Source: Candidatus Binatia bacterium (lineage in GTDB: Bacteria; Desulfobacterota; Binatia; UBA12015). From it: a DNA stretch of 64,000 nt. Location: positions 49,427 to 113,426 of the forward strand of contig JAQWRY010000058.1 in the NCBI GenBank assembly GCA_029243485.1, in the 5' to 3' direction. The position numbers and the translations under genes are program-made. The number at the start of each line of letters is the position of its first letter. Position 1 is the first letter of the stretch. This document shows positions 61,619 through 64,000 of the stretch, piece by piece. Below the pieces are notes generated by a model. That model was given only the letters and a program-made list of their open reading frames with translations. It was not told the origin of the DNA and made no database searches.

Positions 61619-62647
61619 ATGTCAAACTGGACGGCCATATTAGAGGGGTGTTTTCCTGGCGCGAGCGTGTCCAGCGAGCAGCCACTGGCCGGGGACGCGT
61701 CCACCCGGCGCTACGTCCGGCTCCATCTTTCGGGCGGCGGCGCCCCGCAGACGGCGATCGGGATGGTCCTGCCGGAGAAAACGGCCGCCACTGCCCCAGA
61801 GCTGTCCTTCTTGAACATCCAGAGGCACCTCGAGGGCCGGGGAATCGGCGTTCCCGCAGTCTACGGGGCGCGCGACCGGGATCTGGGCCTCCTTCTCCTG
61901 GAGGATGTGGGCGATCGGCCCCTGGCCCTCCCCCTGCGGGACCCCACCACCAGCCCCGACGAGCGCCGGCGCCTCCTGGGCGACGTGGTCGCCCTGCTCG
62001 CGGCACTCGCCGCGTCGGCCCCGGACCCGGGTTGCGTCGCGTATTCGCGGAGCCACGACGAGGCACTGCTGCGACGCGAGCTCGACATAGTCCTCTCGCA
62101 CGGCCTCGCCGCCTCCGACGACGGGCCGACCTGCTCGCCGGGGGACCATCCCGAGGCGAAAGGCGCCCTCGCCCGCCTCGGCGACACTCTCGCCGCGCAG
62201 CCGCGCCGACTGATGCACCGGGACTTCCACGCCTGGAACCTCCACGTCGACCCGGACGGCCGGCTACGCGTGATCGACTTCCAGGACGCGATGCTCGGCC
62301 CACCGACCTACGACCTCGCGAGCCTCTGCACCGACCGCGACAGCGACGAGCTGTTCTCCGCGGCCGACGAGCGCGAACTCCTCGACACATACGGAACCGC
62401 CCTCGCGCGCGCCGGGGTCGACCTCTACACCGACCCCACCGTGCTCCGCCGCGACTACTACACCTCGGTCGTCTTCCGTACGCTTCGCGTCATCGGCCGC
62501 TTCCGCTTCCTCGCAATCGAGAAAGGCAACCCGGGCTACCTGCACTACATCCCACGCATGGCGCGACAGACGCGACGTGCGCTCGATGAACTGGGCGACG
62601 ACGGACTCGCGCGCGTTCTCGCCGACCGGAGCGCGTACTTCGCATGA
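61619..62647 (+). CDS. amgK: N-acetylmuramate/N-acetylglucosamine kinase (AmgK-like)
   Basis: 342-residue aminoglycoside-phosphotransferase-fold kinase. The catalytic loop LMHRDFHAWNL and the metal-binding VIDFQDAMLGPPTYDLASL, followed by an RTLRVIGRFRFLA helix, match AmgK. It phosphorylates MurNAc (and GlcNAc) at the anomeric position in peptidoglycan recycling. The stop overlaps the ATG of the MurU-like gene by 4 bp, and this gene pair is the known salvage module that bypasses MurA. Confidence 0.88.
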   Translation: MSNWTAILEGCFPGASVSSEQPLAGDASTRRYVRLHLSGGGAPQTAIGMVLPEKTAATAPELSFLNIQRHLEGRGIGVPAVYGARDRDLGLLLLEDVGDRPLALPLRDPTTSPDERRRLLGDVVALLAALAASAPDPGCVAYSRSHDEALLRRELDIVLSHGLAASDDGPTCSPGDHPEAKGALARLGDTLAAQPRRLMHRDFHAWNLHVDPDGRLRVIDFQDAMLGPPTYDLASLCTDRDSDELFSAADERELLDTYGTALARAGVDLYTDPTVLRRDYYTSVVFRTLRVIGRFRFLAIEKGNPGYLHYIPRMARQTRRALDELGDDGLARVLADRSAYFA

Positions 62648-63396
62648 GCCGTCCGCACGCGATCATCCTCGCGGCCGGATTGGGCTCGCGACTTCGGCCG
62701 CTAACCGACCACACGCCGAAGCCGCTCGTCGAAGTCGCGGGCCATCCCCTGATCGCATACGGCCTCGGCCTGCTGCGCGAGAACGGCATCGAGGACGTAG
62801 TGGTCAACGTGCATCACCTCGCGGACCGCGTGCGCGACGAACTCGGCGACGGCTCGAAGTACGGGGTCCGCATTCGATACTCCGTGGAACGCGTCCTTCT
62901 CGACAGCGGCGGCGGCATTCGACAGGCTGCGACTCTGTTTGAGCAACCCGTCGACGGCCCGCTCGTCGTTCTGAACGCCGACGTCGTGACCGAGGTCCCA
63001 CTGAAAGACGTACTGGCCTTCCACGCCCGCCGAGACGCACTCGCGACGTTCGTGCTGCGCGACGATCCCCGCAAGGACGCGTACGGTGTATTCGGCATCG
63101 ACCCCGACGGCCGGATCCAACGCTTCCTCGGACGGGGCGCGCCTCCCGGGCTGCCCGAGTACATGTTCGCGTCCGTGCAGATCCTGTCGCCGAGCGTGCT
63201 CGCACGCATGCCCGAAGGCCCGTTCAGCTCGATGCGAGGTCTCTATCCCGACCTCTTCGCCGAACAGGCGCGCCTTTTCGGGTACGTTTACAACGGCCCC
63301 TGGCACACCGCCGATACGCGAGAAGACCTCGAGAACACGGCGGCAGCCCTGCAGCAGAACGGCCTACCGGGGTACATGAGTGCCCACGGCGAGTGA
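62644..63396 (+). CDS. murU: N-acetylmuramate alpha-1-phosphate uridylyltransferase (MurU-like)
   Basis: 250-residue sugar-phosphate nucleotidyltransferase. The signature AIILAAGLGSRLRPLTDHTP, KPLVEVAGHPLIAYGL, GGGIRQAA and LVVLNADVVTE (metal-binding Asp) are in place. Next to an AmgK-like kinase it most likely makes UDP-MurNAc from MurNAc-1-phosphate. Alone it could be another NDP-sugar synthase, so the assignment leans on context. Confidence 0.87.
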   Translation: MSRPHAIILAAGLGSRLRPLTDHTPKPLVEVAGHPLIAYGLGLLRENGIEDVVVNVHHLADRVRDELGDGSKYGVRIRYSVERVLLDSGGGIRQAATLFEQPVDGPLVVLNADVVTEVPLKDVLAFHARRDALATFVLRDDPRKDAYGVFGIDPDGRIQRFLGRGAPPGLPEYMFASVQILSPSVLARMPEGPFSSMRGLYPDLFAEQARLFGYVYNGPWHTADTREDLENTAAALQQNGLPGYMSAHGE

Positions 63397-63506
63397 TTCG
63401 GCATCGCTCCGGAGACACCGCCTCCAACCCGACACGCGACTGATGTGCCCCGGGTATTGCGGAGTCGGATTTCTGGAATTTAGAGCTGCTGTCGGAGGAG
63501 GACAGC

Positions 63507-63776
63507 ATGGGCAGAAGGGGCTATCCGGCCGAGTTTAGGCGACGGGTACTGAAGCTTGTCGAAGCGGGGAGGCGTGTCGCGGAGGTCGCGACGGATCTCG
63601 GCATCAGCCAGCAGACAATCTACGACTGGCATCGCCAGGATCGGGTCGACAGGGGCTTGAAGTCCGGCATCTCGTCAGCTGCCCAGGTCGAGCTCGCCGC
63701 GGCTCACAGGCGCGTGCACGAGCTTAAGAACGAACTCCAGCTCCATCGTCGGGCAACGAAGCTCCTGGAAGGGTGA
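63507..63776 (+). CDS. IS3-family transposase OrfA
   Basis: 89 residues. Helix-turn-helix N-terminus (YPAEFRRRVLKLVEAGRRVA, DLGISQQTIYDWHRQDR) and a C-terminal leucine-zipper-like helix (VHELKNELQLHRRATKLLEG) are typical of OrfA. A strong GGAGGAGG Shine-Dalgarno precedes the ATG. OrfA binds the element ends; without OrfB there is no transposase activity. Confidence 0.88.
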   Translation: MGRRGYPAEFRRRVLKLVEAGRRVAEVATDLGISQQTIYDWHRQDRVDRGLKSGISSAAQVELAAAHRRVHELKNELQLHRRATKLLEG

Positions 63777-63869
63777 CTCCCGCCCGGGCGTCGGTACGCG
63801 GCGATCCAAGTGATGGCCGCGGAAGGGTTATCAGTGCAGCTCTCCTGCCGGGTAATCGGCGTCTCTGAA
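63777..63869 (+). pseudogene. IS3-family OrfB, N-terminal remnant
   Basis: Directly after the orfA stop the same frame reads GRRYAAIQVMAAEGLSVQLS then CRVIGVSE, the start of the orfB transposase. Homology then ends, with no DDE integrase domain. Confidence 0.7.
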
Positions 63870-63950
63870 CCCGAACAAAGTGGTCACACGACGGTTCCGA
63901 GGCCGATCGGAATCAGGTCGACGACCCCGCAACCCCCCGATTTCACGAAC

Positions 63951-64000
63951 TGCGCCAGGAAGGACTTGAACCTTCGACCTACGGCTTAGAAGGCCGTTGC
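63951..64000 (-). tRNA. tRNA-Arg (anticodon UCU), partial
   Basis: The minus strand shows the 3' part of a tRNA. The acceptor strand CTGGCGC plus discriminator A lies at 63951-63958, the T-arm GAAGG-TTCAAGT-CCTTC at 63959-63975, a 5-nt variable loop, and the anticodon arm ACGGC-CTTCTAA-GCCGT at 63981-63997. The 7-nt loop gives anticodon UCU (Arg). The D-arm and 5' acceptor strand lie beyond the window. CCA is not encoded. Confidence 0.85.

Larger units (their letters stand above)
63441..63869 (+). mobile_element. IS3-family insertion sequence, right part lost
   Basis: The left end begins TGATGTGCCCCGGG at 63441, typical of IS3-type inverted repeats. An intact orfA follows (63507-63776). The orfB sequence breaks off at about 63869. 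No right inverted repeat is seen before the tRNA gene 80 bp further on. Confidence 0.65.

Noticed and set aside
1..64000. CRISPR arrays, phage or restriction-modification systems
   Set aside because: No regularly spaced direct repeats, cas-like proteins, phage structural genes or methylase/endonuclease motifs were seen on either strand.

Overview
The window is high-GC DNA from an outer-membrane-bearing bacterium. The envelope genes (YdbH/YnbE/YdbL, lipoproteins with lipoboxes, AmgK-MurU), several F420/FMN luciferase-like oxidoreductases, a CaiB-type CoA transferase, a beta-keto acid cleavage enzyme and a multihaem cytochrome fit an uncultured deltaproteobacterial-grade lineage such as Binatota or Myxococcota. 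That placement is inferred from gene content only. Coding density is high and most genes sit in short operons with 1-7 bp start/stop overlaps.

Left part (1-13 kb). On the minus strand lie a divergent CobS-like membrane protein, glpK, rpmE, prfA and the first 27 codons of prmC. An orphan fragment of a sigma-54 activator abuts the CobS-like start. A plus-strand block follows: GT2 glycosyltransferase, NSS transporter, nucleotidyltransferase-like protein, TPM protein and LemA. Then come an octahaem TPR lipoprotein cytochrome, an internally deleted amidohydrolase pseudogene with an intact downstream ferredoxin, and an internally deleted NfrB-like pseudogene.

Centre (13-34.6 kb). A REC-GGDEF-HD-GYP regulator and an LLM oxidoreductase are followed by a minus-strand pair: a YdbH-family protein and a protein in which YnbE and YdbL are fused. 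A Qnr-like pentapeptide protein, an unknown protein and a sulfatase-like lipoprotein come next. The agrE-putA pair should convert arginine to ornithine, proline and glutamate, and has an MFS transporter just upstream. Next are a DUF726-like hydrolase, an M20 peptidase, a second LLM enzyme, a decayed Amt-histidine kinase-receiver pseudogene and a CaiB-type CoA transferase.

34.6-38.4 kb is visibly less GC-rich. It holds a hybrid histidine kinase, an IS256-type transposase remnant, a G10 run and a duplicated 3'-end motif, and looks like acquired DNA.

Right part (38.4-64 kb). A PNPOx-like secreted protein and RNase R lie divergent to a BKACE enzyme, an unknown lipoprotein and a zinc-ribbon protein. 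An LLM-ALDH-ADH operon, probably with an MFS gene, faces a TetR gene across a perfect palindromic operator candidate. A 1434-residue Ig-like secreted protein follows, with a textbook sigma-54 promoter. A complex I operon encodes all seven membrane subunits (nuoA,H,J,K,L,M,N) but no peripheral-arm subunit. AmgK-MurU (MurNAc salvage) is divergent from it. The window closes with an IS3-family remnant beside a partial tRNA-Arg(UCU).

The main general impression is how many genes here are decayed by internal deletion while keeping both ends (amidohydrolase, NfrB-like, Amt-kinase), among otherwise compact, intact operons.
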